In this document: one piece after another, positions 9,439-17,745 of the stretch | Numbering within the stretch: position 1 is the first letter of the stretch | Layout of the letters: the number at the start of each line of letters is the position of its first letter | Program-made: the position numbers and the translations under genes | Assembly (NCBI RefSeq): GCF_014204495.1 | Contig: NZ_JACHLN010000001.1 | Coordinates: 682,001-746,000, forward strand | Source: Sphingomonas kyeonggiensis | GTDB lineage: Bacteria; Pseudomonadota; Alphaproteobacteria; Sphingomonadales; Sphingomonadaceae | Reading direction: 5' to 3' | DNA: 64,000 nucleotides | Notes under the pieces: model-generated | The model's database searches: none | What the model was told of the DNA's origin: nothing | What the model saw: only the letters and a program-made list of their open reading frames with translations

Positions 9439-9587
9439 TCGACGAGAGCGCTATTACCGGCATCGTCGAATGGCTGATGGGGAAAGCTCGGGATCGCTTC
9501 GGGATCGGCGGTGCCTCGATAGCGTTCATCCTGTGCCTCGTCGCGCTAATGCCGCTGGTGGTGTTTCTCTCCATGTGGCTGGGATAG
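9435..9587 (+). CDS. 50-residue single-pass membrane microprotein
   Basis: The ATG overlaps the smc stop codon by 4 bases, the usual sign of coupled translation. The product begins MIDESAITGIVEW, has a basic segment KARDRF and one strong transmembrane helix at about residues 27-48 (IAFILCLVALMPLVVFL), then ends MWLG. No family is recognised. The tight coupling is the main evidence that it is real; composition is otherwise compatible with chance. If translated, it would be a small inner-membrane protein made together with SMC. Confidence 0.6.
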   Translation: MIDESAITGIVEWLMGKARDRFGIGGASIAFILCLVALMPLVVFLSMWLG

Positions 9588-9638
9588 GCGCTGAGAAGCT
9601 ACGGGTGGCGGAATAGCCGGGTCTGGCTCCGCATAGCT

Positions 9639-9739
9639 GTTCCCCGGCGGAGGCCGGGGCCCAGTTGCGATGTCGTTCGTGAGGTTCCCGCGCCTTTGCT
9701 AGTGCGCCGAAACTGGGCCCCGGCCTTCGCCGGGGAACA
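9639..9739. repeat. Type I intergenic palindrome, copy 2
   Basis: About 101 bases, longest of the type I copies. The outer arms GTTCCCCGGCGGAGGCCGGG and CCCGGCCTTCGCCGGGGAAC pair, and inner bases CCCAGTT/AACTGGG extend the stem. The core differs from the other copies, which share GAGAAACCCTGG. Confidence 0.8.
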
Positions 9740-9812
9740 AGAAGTGGCAGGCTCCGTTGCGATGGCTCGCGCGCTTCCTATCTCGAAACGGGGCGGCAAC
9801 AGGAGGAAGTGC

Positions 9813-10289
9813 ATGCGATCGAGCCTTTGGATCGGGTTTGCGGTGGCGATGCTGGCGAGCAGTCCTGCCTTTGCCCAGGACAAGCAGCAATCGACCGCCG
9901 AGCGCGCCGGCGACATCGCCGAGCAGCCGGCCAAGGATGTCGGCGCGGTGAAGACCAAGATCCCGCCGGTTCTCCAGAAGGCGGCCGCCGCGCCCTACAG
10001 CCTGTCCGGCCTGTCGAAATGCACGCAGATCGCCGACGCTTTCGACGATATCGGCGAAGCGCTGGGGCCTGATTTCGTCCAGGGCGTCAATCGCAAGAAA
10101 AGCCGCAAGGTCAGGGTGACCGGTGACACCGTGGCCGGGCTGATCGTGCCGTTTCGCGGGCTGGTCCGCGAAGTGAGCGGCGCGGCTTCGGCGCAGCGCG
10201 AGCTCAACGCGGCGGTCGATGCCGGTTTTGCCCGTCGCGGTTTCCTGCGCGGCGTGTATCAGACGCGTGGGTGCAAGCCGGCGCTCTAA
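9813..10289 (+). CDS. Exported protein of unknown function
   Basis: 158 residues. The start ATG is chosen because AGGAGG lies 8 bases upstream and the residues that follow form a signal peptide cleaved after AFA (about 1-21); further upstream in-frame codons run into the palindromic repeat. The mature part starts Lys/Gln-rich, then has two cysteines, one in SKCTQIADAF near residue 68 and one four residues from the end (GCKPAL), which could form a disulfide. No family is recognised. A small membrane protein and a PLP enzyme follow closely in the same direction. Confidence 0.75.
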   Translation: MRSSLWIGFAVAMLASSPAFAQDKQQSTAERAGDIAEQPAKDVGAVKTKIPPVLQKAAAAPYSLSGLSKCTQIADAFDDIGEALGPDFVQGVNRKKSRKVRVTGDTVAGLIVPFRGLVREVSGAASAQRELNAAVDAGFARRGFLRGVYQTRGCKPAL

Positions 10290-10303
10290 GGAGGGGTATC
10301 ACC

Positions 10304-10453
10304 ATGGACCAGGTTTTCCTCGGCGTGTTCGAAACGCTGATCCAGGCGGTTCGCGAGCGGTACGGCCTTGCCGCGGCCTGGGTGGCGGGAGTTGGCGGAG
10401 TCGCGCTTGTACTGCTCGCGGTCGCGCTGCTCCTCTGGTGGATCGTCCAGTGA
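10304..10453 (+). CDS. 49-residue single-pass membrane microprotein
   Basis: ATG at 10304 preceded by GGAGGGG (spacing about 7). One transmembrane helix covers about residues 24-48 (VAGVGGVALVLLAVALLLWW), with a charged N-terminus (AVRERYG) probably cytoplasmic. Its TGA stop overlaps the GTG start of the following PLP enzyme (GTGA), which supports real translation. No family is recognised. Confidence 0.65.
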   Translation: MDQVFLGVFETLIQAVRERYGLAAAWVAGVGGVALVLLAVALLLWWIVQ

Positions 10454-11436
10454 ACCTCGACGCCTTTCCCCGCATTGCCCTGTTCGACGCGCCGACTCCG
10501 ATCCAGCGGCTGGAGCGGGTGGAGAATGCGCTGGGGCTGAAGGGCGCGCGGCTGTTCGTGAAGCGCGACGACCTGATGGGGCTGGGCGGCGGCGGCAACA
10601 AGCTGCGCAAGCTGGAATATCTGCTCGGCGCCGCGATCGCCGAGGATTGCGACACCTTCATCACCACCGGCGCGCGGCAATCCAACCATGCCCGGCTGAG
10701 CGCGGCGGCGGCAGCACGGATGGGGCTCAAGGCCGAGCTGATGCTGACCGACACGGTACCGCGTGACGATCCCGCCTATCTCCACAACGGCAACCAGCTG
10801 CTCGACGGGCTGTTCGGCGCGGTGGTGCATCATTTGCCGCGCGGAGCGGATTCGCTGGCGGCTGCGCAGGCGCGGGCCGAGCTGCTGCGGGCCGAGGGGC
10901 GCAAGGTCTATGTGGTCGGATCGGGTGGCTCCTCGCCGGTGGGGGCGCTCGGCTATGCTTCATGCGCGGCGGAGATCGAGGCGCAGGAAGCCGAGCTGGG
11001 ACTGCGGTTCAGCGCGGTGATCGTCGCCAATGGCAGCCATGGCACGCATGCCGGGCTTGCCGCCGGGATCGACGATCCCCGGCGCGTGCTGTCGTTCACC
11101 GTGCTGGCCGAGCTGGCGGAGGCGGAACGCGGCACGCTGGCGCTGGCCAACGAGACGCGGGCGCTGCTCGGGCGGCCGGCACTGGAGGCGGAGCATATCG
11201 GGATCGACGGTTCGCAGCGGGGCGAAGCCTATGGCATCCCGACCGAGGCGATGCTGGCGGCGGTGCGGCTGATGGCGCGGCAGGAAGGGCTGCTGATCGA
11301 CCCGGTCTATAGCGGCAAAGCCTTCGCAGGCGTGCTGGCGGGGCTGCGCGAGGGGGTGCTGAGCGGCGATGTGCTGTTCGTGATGACGGGTGGGACGCCG
11401 GGGCTTTATGCGTACCAGCCGGCTTTTTCCGGCTAG
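10450..11436 (+). CDS. PLP-dependent D-cysteine desulfhydrase / ACC deaminase family enzyme
   Basis: 328 residues, fold type II PLP enzyme. The Schiff-base lysine is Lys51 in GGGGNKLRKLEYL, preceded by the VKRDDLMG motif. TGARQSNHAR (about 74-83) is the typical substrate loop, and GSGGSSPVGALGY plus MTGGTPGLYAY fit the D-cysteine desulfhydrase / ACC deaminase family. The family releases H2S, ammonia and pyruvate from D-cysteine or ammonia from ACC. True ACC deaminases need specific Lys/Tyr/Glu positions I cannot verify, so the desulfhydrase call is preferred. GTG start, coupled to the microprotein upstream. Confidence 0.85.
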   Translation: MNLDAFPRIALFDAPTPIQRLERVENALGLKGARLFVKRDDLMGLGGGGNKLRKLEYLLGAAIAEDCDTFITTGARQSNHARLSAAAAARMGLKAELMLTDTVPRDDPAYLHNGNQLLDGLFGAVVHHLPRGADSLAAAQARAELLRAEGRKVYVVGSGGSSPVGALGYASCAAEIEAQEAELGLRFSAVIVANGSHGTHAGLAAGIDDPRRVLSFTVLAELAEAERGTLALANETRALLGRPALEAEHIGIDGSQRGEAYGIPTEAMLAAVRLMARQEGLLIDPVYSGKAFAGVLAGLREGVLSGDVLFVMTGGTPGLYAYQPAFSG

Positions 11437-11450
11437 CGTTTGGGGAAGCT

Positions 11451-11529
11451 GTTCCCCGGCGAAAGCCGGGGCCCAGGGCCACAGGCGATACGGCAGAGAA
11501 ACCCTGGGCCCCGGCCTGCGCCGGGGAAC
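11451..11529. repeat. Type I intergenic palindrome, copy 3
   Basis: Between convergent genes. Arms are GTTCCCCGGCGAAAGCCGGG and CCCGGCCTGCGCCGGGGAAC, with inner GGCCCAGGG/CCCTGGGCC and the core CGGCAGAGAAACCCTGGG shared with copies 1 and 7. It could serve as a bidirectional transcription end. Confidence 0.85.
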
Positions 11530-11543
11530 TGCCGTGGGAATGG

Positions 11544-12551
11544 CTAGGTGCCCAGGATGCGCCGGTAGAGCTGGATGTACTTGTCCGCCATCGCCTCGAC
11601 CGAGAAATGCTCGGCAACCCGGGCGCGGCAGGTGGCGCGGTTGATGCCTTCGACCTGGCCCAGCGCGGCGATCGCCTCGCCTACCGAATCGACCAGGAAG
11701 CCGGTTTCGCCGTCGACGATCAGCTCGGGCATGCTGCCCCGGTTGATCGCGATCACCGGCGTGCCACAGGCCATCGCCTCGATCACCGACAGGCCGAAGG
11801 GTTCGTCGAAATTGATCAGATGGAGCAGCGCCTGCGCCTTGCCGAGCGCGCGCAGGCGCTCCGCGCCGCCTACGGGGCCGTGATAGGCGATGCGCTCGTC
11901 GAGGAAGGGCGCGACTTCGCGATCGAAATAGCCCTGGTCCTGGATGATGCCATACAGGTTCAAACGCCGGCCGGTGGCGCGGGCGAGCTGGATCGCTTCG
12001 GCGGCGCCCTTGTCCGGGTGCATGCGGCCGAAGAACAGCAGGTCCTCGCCGCCCTCGGGCTCGAAGGGGAATTCCTCCAGCCGGATGCCGTGATGGATGG
12101 TGTCGGCATAGCGCAGCGCCGGGTGGCGATCGGCGTTGCTGATCGCGACATAATGCACCCGGTCCTCGAACGGCTTGTACATCGGCAGGATGCGCTCCGA
12201 GGAGAAGCCGTGGATCGTCGTCACCATCGGCGTGTCGATCAGCGGGGCATAGGCGTGCGCGGGGAAATCGGCCTGGTTGTGGATCAGGTCGAACCGGGCC
12301 GCCTGGGCAAAGAGATGCGACTGGTGCGCATATTCCCAGACCTTGGCGTCGATGTCGGGGCTCTCCTCATAGCCCATCGGCACCACGCCATCGAGCTTGC
12401 CGTCGGTAACCGAATCCCGCGTGGCGAACAGGGTGACATCGATCCCGCGCGCGACCAGCGCCTCGGTCAGCAGGCTGGTGACCAGTTCCCAGGGGCCGTA
12501 ATGGCGCGGCGGCGTGCGCCACGCGATCGGCGCCAGCATCGCGATCTTCAT
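11544..12551 (-). CDS. GT4 family glycosyltransferase
   Basis: 335 residues, GT-B fold. The N-terminus MKIAMLAPIAWRTPPRHYGP is typical of GT4 retaining transferases, and the nucleotide-sugar site is EPFGLSVIEAMACGTPVIA (about 248-266) followed by GSMPELI. No signal peptide or membrane segment. Acceptor and donor cannot be read. The start ATG overlaps the stop of the upstream GH13 gene by 4 bases, so it is the last gene of an operon with a GH130 and a GH13 enzyme. That context suggests synthesis or remodelling of an alpha-linked or mannose-containing sugar. Confidence 0.88.
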   Translation of the reverse strand: MKIAMLAPIAWRTPPRHYGPWELVTSLLTEALVARGIDVTLFATRDSVTDGKLDGVVPMGYEESPDIDAKVWEYAHQSHLFAQAARFDLIHNQADFPAHAYAPLIDTPMVTTIHGFSSERILPMYKPFEDRVHYVAISNADRHPALRYADTIHHGIRLEEFPFEPEGGEDLLFFGRMHPDKGAAEAIQLARATGRRLNLYGIIQDQGYFDREVAPFLDERIAYHGPVGGAERLRALGKAQALLHLINFDEPFGLSVIEAMACGTPVIAINRGSMPELIVDGETGFLVDSVGEAIAALGQVEGINRATCRARVAEHFSVEAMADKYIQLYRRILGT

Positions 12552-14119
12552 CCCAGGATATAGCCTTCGTTCGGAGAGAGCAGCGCCGGGTCATGGCCGC
12601 CGCGTGCCGAGGCGAGCACGGTGAAGTCCTCCGCCCATTCGGGGATGGCGAAGCCCTGGGGCGTGTCGCCGAGGTTGAGCACGACCAGCAGCCGGTCATG
12701 CTCGTAGCGCCGCTCGAAGGCGAGCAGGTCGCCGCCGGCATCGACCGGGTGGTAGTCGCCGAGCGCGAGCGCGCGGTGCTCGTGGCGGAGGAACAGGAGC
12801 TTTTGCGTCAAGCGCCACATCGAGGCGGGGTCGCCGCGCTGCGCCTCGACATTGCGGGCGATCCAGTCGGGGTGGAGCGGCAGCCAGGGGTCGGCGGGGC
12901 TGAAGCCGGCGTTCGGCGATTCGTCCCAGGCCATCGGGGTGCGCACCGGATCACGGCCGAGGCCGATGCCGGGATCGCGGATCTCGCGCGGATCCTGGAC
13001 CAGATGCGCGGGGATTTCGCCATCCTCCATGCCGATCTCGTCGCCATAATAAAGCGTGGGCGTGCCGCGCAGCGTGAGGAGCAGCATCATCGCGACGCGG
13101 GCCTGTTCGGCGCCGACGCGCGTGGCGATGCGGGGGCGGTCATGATTGCCGAGCACCCAGTTGGGCCAGCCGTCGGCGGGGAGCGCGGCTTCGTATTCGG
13201 CGATCATCTTCGCCAGGCCGGGGGCGTTCCACGCGGCGCCGATCAGCTGGAAGTTGAAGGGCAGATGGACGCCGGGCTGCTCGGCGGTGCCGTAATAGCC
13301 GACCAGTTGGGGCACCGGCAGGTAGATCTCGCCGATCAGGACGCGGGCACCATAGTGATCCGCAATTGCGCGCATCTCGCCGGCGATGCCATGGACTTCG
13401 GGCTGATCGGTCGAGTGGAGCTGGTGGACGCGAGTGTAATCGGGCTGGCCGGGCGTCCAGTCGAGGTTCACCGGATTGTCGGGCAGGTCGACATGCTTGA
13501 CCATGTGCCACAGCACATCGATCCGGAACCCATCGACGCCGCGCTCGAACCAGAAGCGCAGCACATCCAGCATCGCCGAACGCACCGCCGGGTTGCGCCA
13601 GTTGAGGTCGGGCTGCTCCTTGAGAAAGGCGTGGTAATAATATTGGCCGGTGGCTTCGTCCCATTCCCAGGCCGAGCCGCCGAAATCGCTGATCCAGTTG
13701 TTGGGCGGCGAACCGTCGGGCCTGGCGTCGCGCCAGATATACCAGTCGCGCCGGGGATCGTCCTGGGCGGAGCGGCTCTCCTGGAACCAGGGATGCTGGT
13801 CCGAGGTGTGGTTGGGGACGAGATCGAGCAGCAGGCGGATGCCGCGTGCGTGCGCGGCGGCGAGCAGCGCGTCGAAATCGGCGAGGGTGCCGAAGCGCGG
13901 GTCGATCCCGCAATAGTCGGCGACGTCATAGCCGAAGTCCGCCATCGGGCTGGGGAAGATCGGCGAGATCCAGATCGCGTCCACGCCGAGCGCCTTGAGG
14001 TCGTCGAGCCGGCGCTCGATGCCCTTCAGGTCGCCGATGCCGTCGCCGTTCGTGTCCTGGAAGGAGCGCGGATAGATCTGGTAGATGACGGCGGATTTCC
14101 ACCATTCGCTGTCCGTCAT
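12548..14119 (-). CDS. GH13 alpha-glucosidase-like enzyme
   Basis: 523 residues, oligo-1,6-glucosidase / alpha-glucosidase type GH13. Conserved regions are DLVPNHT (99-105), GFRIDVLWHMVKH with nucleophile Asp201, LIGEIYL with acid/base Glu264, and GNHDRPR with Asp327. No signal peptide, so a cytoplasmic enzyme acting on imported or stored sugars such as maltose, isomaltose, trehalose or sucrose derivatives. Length and the compact C-terminal beta domain fit the subfamily. It is placed between GH130 (upstream) and GT4 (downstream, ATGA overlap). A type II palindrome fills the gap to GH130. Confidence 0.93.
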   Translation of the reverse strand: MTDSEWWKSAVIYQIYPRSFQDTNGDGIGDLKGIERRLDDLKALGVDAIWISPIFPSPMADFGYDVADYCGIDPRFGTLADFDALLAAAHARGIRLLLDLVPNHTSDQHPWFQESRSAQDDPRRDWYIWRDARPDGSPPNNWISDFGGSAWEWDEATGQYYYHAFLKEQPDLNWRNPAVRSAMLDVLRFWFERGVDGFRIDVLWHMVKHVDLPDNPVNLDWTPGQPDYTRVHQLHSTDQPEVHGIAGEMRAIADHYGARVLIGEIYLPVPQLVGYYGTAEQPGVHLPFNFQLIGAAWNAPGLAKMIAEYEAALPADGWPNWVLGNHDRPRIATRVGAEQARVAMMLLLTLRGTPTLYYGDEIGMEDGEIPAHLVQDPREIRDPGIGLGRDPVRTPMAWDESPNAGFSPADPWLPLHPDWIARNVEAQRGDPASMWRLTQKLLFLRHEHRALALGDYHPVDAGGDLLAFERRYEHDRLLVVLNLGDTPQGFAIPEWAEDFTVLASARGGHDPALLSPNEGYILG

Positions 14120-14136
14120 GCGCCTTCTCCCTTCCC

Positions 14137-14217
14137 GTCATCCCCGCGCAGGCGGGGATCCAGGGTAATGAGGGACAGCGCTATTTGGCTCTGGATCCCC
14201 GCCTGCGCGGGGATGAC
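14137..14217. repeat. Type II intergenic palindrome, copy 1
   Basis: Arms GTCATCCCCGCGCAGGCGGG and CCCGCCTGCGCGGGGATGAC pair, extended by GGATCCAG/CTGGATCC. It sits inside the GH130-GH13 operon, where it may modulate read-through or mRNA stability. Confidence 0.85.
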
Positions 14218-14228
14218 GGCGGTGGGGA

Positions 14229-15350
14229 TCAACGGAACCGCTCCTTTGACAGGCGGGTGATGCGGCAGGCGAGATCGGCTTCGCCGCTGGCCGCGATATA
14301 ATGGTCGCCGGCATCGGCCACGCCGGTGGTGAACACCACGGGGGTGGGCAGATAGAGCTGGTGGGCGATCGGATCGGTGAGCGCGGGATTGGCCTCGATC
14401 AGCGGGTTCTCGTCCTCGAGGCGGAGGATGCGCGAGGGATCGTCCTTGTCGAGCAGCGCCCAGAAGCTGCGATAGACGCCGACCGCGCCCCGCTTCTCGA
14501 CGCCGTGATAGATCAGCATCCAGCCCTGGGGGGTAAGCACCGGCTGGCTGCCGCCGCCGATCCGCTGGGTCGAGCTGGTGCCCTTGCGCGCGCGGATGCC
14601 GGGGGTGTCGAGCGGCTTCCAGTGGAGACCGTCGGGCGACTGCGCCATGTTGATCGAGGGGCCGCCGAGCCAGGGGGAGTCCTCCGGGTAGGCGAAATAG
14701 ACTTCACCCAGGGGGCGGGTGAGCGCCATGTACTTGCCGCCGGGCTTGCCCTCGAACAGGATCATGTCCTTGTTCTGGTGATCGAGGACCACGCCGAGCA
14801 GCTTGTAGTCGAGCCCGTTCACGGAGTGGTACATCGCGGTGCAGTGGCGCTCGGCGGAGACGCCGCACACGGTCATCCACCAGCTGCCGCCGACCAGGCT
14901 GATCCGGGCATCCTCGACGCCGCAATCCAGGAACGAGGCGGAGGGCTCGATCGCCTTGTCGTAATGGATCTTCACGATCCGGCTGGCATCCTTGCTCAGC
15001 TCGACGGGGAGCAGCCAGGAGAGCGAGGTGAGGCCGAGCAGGCGCGGGTTGCGGTCCTTGAGCGCGAACTGGCGGGGGTCGTCCATCTGGATGCCCGCCA
15101 CCGCATGGCGATCGAGGACATAGCCCGAAGGCGTCCAGCGCACCGCCCGGGCATGCTCGCCGTCAACCGGATCGCGCAGCGCCTCGGCCACGCGGACCAT
15201 AAGCAGCAAATTGCCGTTCGGCAGGCGCGCGAAGCCGGGGTTGAAGGCGCCGAGGACATGGGTCGCCTCGTCCACGCCCTTGCGCAGCGGGGAGCGGGAC
15301 AGGTCGACATCGTCGGGGCGGAAGATCAGGAAATCATCGTCCGCCGCCAC
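14229..15350 (-). CDS. GH130 family glycoside phosphorylase/hydrolase
   Basis: 373 residues, five-bladed propeller of the GH130 family. The catalytic Asp147 is in GVEDARISLVGG, and FNPGFARLPNGNLLLMVRV and YHGVEKRGAVGVYRSFWALLD are further family blocks. GH130 enzymes phosphorolyse (some hydrolyse) beta-mannosides such as mannosyl-glucose or mannosyl-GlcNAc. Which type this is depends on phosphate-binding Arg/His residues that I cannot place with confidence. GTG start with a G-rich RBS. First gene of the operon with GH13 and GT4; a lipoprotein gene ends 12 bases upstream. Confidence 0.85.
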   Translation of the reverse strand: MAADDDFLIFRPDDVDLSRSPLRKGVDEATHVLGAFNPGFARLPNGNLLLMVRVAEALRDPVDGEHARAVRWTPSGYVLDRHAVAGIQMDDPRQFALKDRNPRLLGLTSLSWLLPVELSKDASRIVKIHYDKAIEPSASFLDCGVEDARISLVGGSWWMTVCGVSAERHCTAMYHSVNGLDYKLLGVVLDHQNKDMILFEGKPGGKYMALTRPLGEVYFAYPEDSPWLGGPSINMAQSPDGLHWKPLDTPGIRARKGTSSTQRIGGGSQPVLTPQGWMLIYHGVEKRGAVGVYRSFWALLDKDDPSRILRLEDENPLIEANPALTDPIAHQLYLPTPVVFTTGVADAGDHYIAASGEADLACRITRLSKERFR

Positions 15351-15362
15351 GTCGCTACCCCC

Positions 15363-16070
15363 TCAACAGGATGGAACCTGGCTTTCCCCGCCTTCGCGCT
15401 GGTACTTGCCGTCTCTCCAGACGTATCGCTCGGCGAAGGATCGGGTTCCCTCGAACTTCACGGTGAAATCGACGCCCTTGCGGATCGCCCCGATCTTGCC
15501 CCGGACCGACTGGGCATTGTCCTCGACCGCGCCGCCATTGTCGTAGACGGACTGGAAGGAGGCGACTTCCTTCGGCCCCTCGGGTTCGAGCGCGACCAAA
15601 GTGGTGAAGCTGCAGGTGTACCCCTGCCAGGTGCCGCCACCCTCGACATAGATCACCGGCCGGTCGAGGAACTTGTCGCTAACCGACCATTCGGCAAGGT
15701 CGCCGAAGCTGCCGCTCTCGGCCGCCTTGGGATAGGCCTTGCGCAGCTTGAAGCCGGTGCCGTCCGCATCGAGATAATGGACCGCGATCGTGCCGGCATC
15801 GACATGCGCGGGATCGCGGACATGGCCGTGGCTGACCAGCACCGGGCCGAACGCCGTATCGACCAGCTTGTTGTCGTCGAAGGTGATCGGGCCCTGGTTG
15901 ACGCCTTCGGGGAAGGACGCCTTGACCGCCGCCGCGAGCCGCGCGGCGGGATCGAGCGCCGGCGCGGCGCTGGCGCTCGGCGTGGGGGTCGGCGCCGGCT
16001 TCTGCGCCTGGTTGCCGCCGCAGCCCGCCAGCATCAGTGCCGGCAGCAGGAGCGCGGCGGCCCGCCTCAT
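15363..16070 (-). CDS. Lipoprotein of unknown function
   Basis: 235 residues. The lipobox is LMLAGC with Cys17, followed by a Pro/Thr/Ala-rich linker (about 25-40) and a globular domain containing EGGGTWQGYTC and ending QVPSC; the two cysteines may pair. The domain resembles no family that I can name. Its ATG overlaps the chorismate mutase stop by 4 bases, so the two are co-translated, and GH130 starts 12 bases downstream, so transcription may continue into the carbohydrate operon. Confidence 0.75.
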   Translation of the reverse strand: MRRAAALLLPALMLAGCGGNQAQKPAPTPTPSASAAPALDPAARLAAAVKASFPEGVNQGPITFDDNKLVDTAFGPVLVSHGHVRDPAHVDAGTIAVHYLDADGTGFKLRKAYPKAAESGSFGDLAEWSVSDKFLDRPVIYVEGGGTWQGYTCSFTTLVALEPEGPKEVASFQSVYDNGGAVEDNAQSVRGKIGAIRKGVDFTVKFEGTRSFAERYVWRDGKYQREGGESQVPSC

Positions 16071-16351
16071 TTCTCGTCCCGCAGCTGCTCGTGGTGGCGG
16101 ATCACCTCATCGATGATGAAGCGCAGAAACTTCTCGGAGAATTCCGGATCGAGATCCGCTGTCTTGGCGAGCTCGCGCAGCCGGGCGATCTGGCGGTCCT
16201 CGCGGCCGGGATCGGCGGGCGGCAGGCCCGATTCCGCCTTGTAGCGCCCCACCGCCTGGGTGACCTTGAAGCGCTCGGCGAGCAGGAACACGAGCGCGGC
16301 ATCGATATTGTCGATGCTCTGGCGGTAGCGGTTGAGGGTCTCGTCGGACAT
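16067..16351 (-). CDS. Chorismate mutase, AroQ type
   Basis: 94 residues, a free-standing all-helical AroQ chorismate mutase (chorismate to prephenate, for Phe and Tyr). The helix 1 pattern RQSIDNIDAALVFLLAERF, then VTQAVGRYKAESGLPP and GREDRQIARL match the family, with the Arg/Lys residues used to bind the substrate carboxylates. No signal peptide, so cytoplasmic. The ATG lies 76 bases from the divergent ispB start. It is overlapped (ATGA) by the lipoprotein gene. Confidence 0.9.
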   Translation of the reverse strand: MSDETLNRYRQSIDNIDAALVFLLAERFKVTQAVGRYKAESGLPPADPGREDRQIARLRELAKTADLDPEFSEKFLRFIIDEVIRHHEQLRDEK

Positions 16352-16427
16352 CGCCCTCCTCTTTGCGCAGGACGTAAGGTCACGCAAGTCTTGCCTTTGT
16401 GCGCCGCACCCGCCAGAGGCTTGGCCC

Positions 16428-17441
16428 ATGAGCGCTACCATCCATCGCCTTGGCGGCGGCCCCGCCCCCTCGCTCGATCCGATGATGGCGCTCGTCGCCC
16501 AGGACATGAACCTCGTGAACGCAGTGATCCTCGATCGCATGCAGTCCGAGATCCCGCTGATTCCCGAGCTGGCCGGCCATCTGATCGCCGGCGGCGGCAA
16601 GCGGATGCGGCCGATGCTGACGCTCGCGGCGGCGCGCCTGCTCAACTATCCGGGCACCCGCCACCACCGGCTCGCCGCCGCGGTGGAGTTCATCCACACC
16701 GCGACGCTGCTGCATGACGACGTGGTCGACAGCTCGGACCTGCGCCGCGGCCGCCGCACCGCCAACATCATCTGGGGCAACCCGGCGAGCGTGCTGGTCG
16801 GCGACTTCCTGTTCAGCAAGTCGTTCGAGCTGATGGTCGAGAGCGAGAGCCTGAAGGCGCTCCACATCCTCAGCAACGCCAGCGCCGTGATCGCCGAGGG
16901 CGAGGTCAACCAGCTCACCGCGGTGCGCCGGCTCGACCTGGGCGAGGAACGTTATCTCGACATCATCGGCGCCAAGACCGCCGCGCTGTTCGCTGCCGCC
17001 TGCCGCATCGCCGCGGTGGTCGCCGAGCGCTCGGAAGCCGAGGAACTGGCGCTCGACGCCTATGGCCGCAACCTGGGCATCGCCTTCCAGCTGGTCGACG
17101 ACGCGATCGACTATGTCTCGGACGCGGGCACGATGGGCAAGGATGCTGGCGACGACTTCCGCGAAGGCAAGATGACCCTGCCGGTGATCCTCGCCTATGC
17201 GCGCGGTGACGAGGCTGCGCGCGCCTTCTGGAAGGATGCGATCTCCGGGCACCGCAATTCGGATGCGGACTTTGCCGAGGCGATAAAGCTGGTGCAGGCC
17301 AGCCGTTCGGTGGACGACACGCTCGCCCGCGCCCGCCACTACGGCCAGCGCGCGATCGATTCGCTCGGCATCTTCGCCAATGGCACCGCCAAGGACGCCA
17401 TGGTCGAAGCAGTCGAGTTCGCGGTCGCCCGGGCTTATTGA
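16428..17441 (+). CDS. ispB: Polyprenyl diphosphate synthase (octa/decaprenyl type)
   Basis: 337 residues. Trans-isoprenyl synthase making the long side chain of ubiquinone from IPP and FPP. First Asp-rich motif D97-D98-V-V-D101 in LLHDDVVDSSD, second D224-D225-A-I-D228. GGGKRMRP (56-62) binds IPP. Chain length (C40 versus C50) is set by small residues before the first motif; I cannot fix it, and sphingomonads usually make Q-10. ATG is preceded by AGAGGCTTGG. The convergent acidic protein gene ends 49 bases downstream. Confidence 0.92.
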   Translation: MSATIHRLGGGPAPSLDPMMALVAQDMNLVNAVILDRMQSEIPLIPELAGHLIAGGGKRMRPMLTLAAARLLNYPGTRHHRLAAAVEFIHTATLLHDDVVDSSDLRRGRRTANIIWGNPASVLVGDFLFSKSFELMVESESLKALHILSNASAVIAEGEVNQLTAVRRLDLGEERYLDIIGAKTAALFAAACRIAAVVAERSEAEELALDAYGRNLGIAFQLVDDAIDYVSDAGTMGKDAGDDFREGKMTLPVILAYARGDEAARAFWKDAISGHRNSDADFAEAIKLVQASRSVDDTLARARHYGQRAIDSLGIFANGTAKDAMVEAVEFAVARAY

Positions 17442-17490
17442 TTCCAGGTCGCGGCGGCGGGACCGCGGCTCCAGGCCGGGGTGACGAAGG

Positions 17491-17703
17491 TCATTCCTCG
17501 ACGTCCTCGCCTTCATCCTCGTCGTCGTCGAGAAGATCGTCCTCATCGGCATCGAGCACTTCCTCGATCGCCTCGACGATCAGATCGAGCTGCTCCTCGC
17601 TGGCGGTGAACTCCAGCGTCTCGCCGTCATCATCCTCGAGATGCAGCGTGTAATCGCCGTCGCCATCGGCGGTGATCGAAAATTGAGCCAGGGTTCGCGC
17701 CAT
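17491..17703 (-). CDS. Small acidic protein of unknown function
   Basis: 70 residues, MARTLAQFSITADGDGDYTL then an almost uninterrupted Asp/Glu tail (residues about 52-70). The first 45 residues look like a small beta-hairpin domain with LHLEDDDGETLEFTASEEQ followed by an amphipathic helix. The extreme negative charge suggests binding to a basic partner or to nucleic-acid-binding proteins; no family is named. The start ATG is preceded by GGAGG on the minus strand (GAAGGAGGACCGG). It is divergent from hrpB by 42 bases. Confidence 0.75.
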   Translation of the reverse strand: MARTLAQFSITADGDGDYTLHLEDDDGETLEFTASEEQLDLIVEAIEEVLDADEDDLLDDDEDEGEDVEE

Positions 17704-17745
17704 GTCCGGTCCTCCTTCGCTTGCGCGTAACACCGGCTTGGGGAA

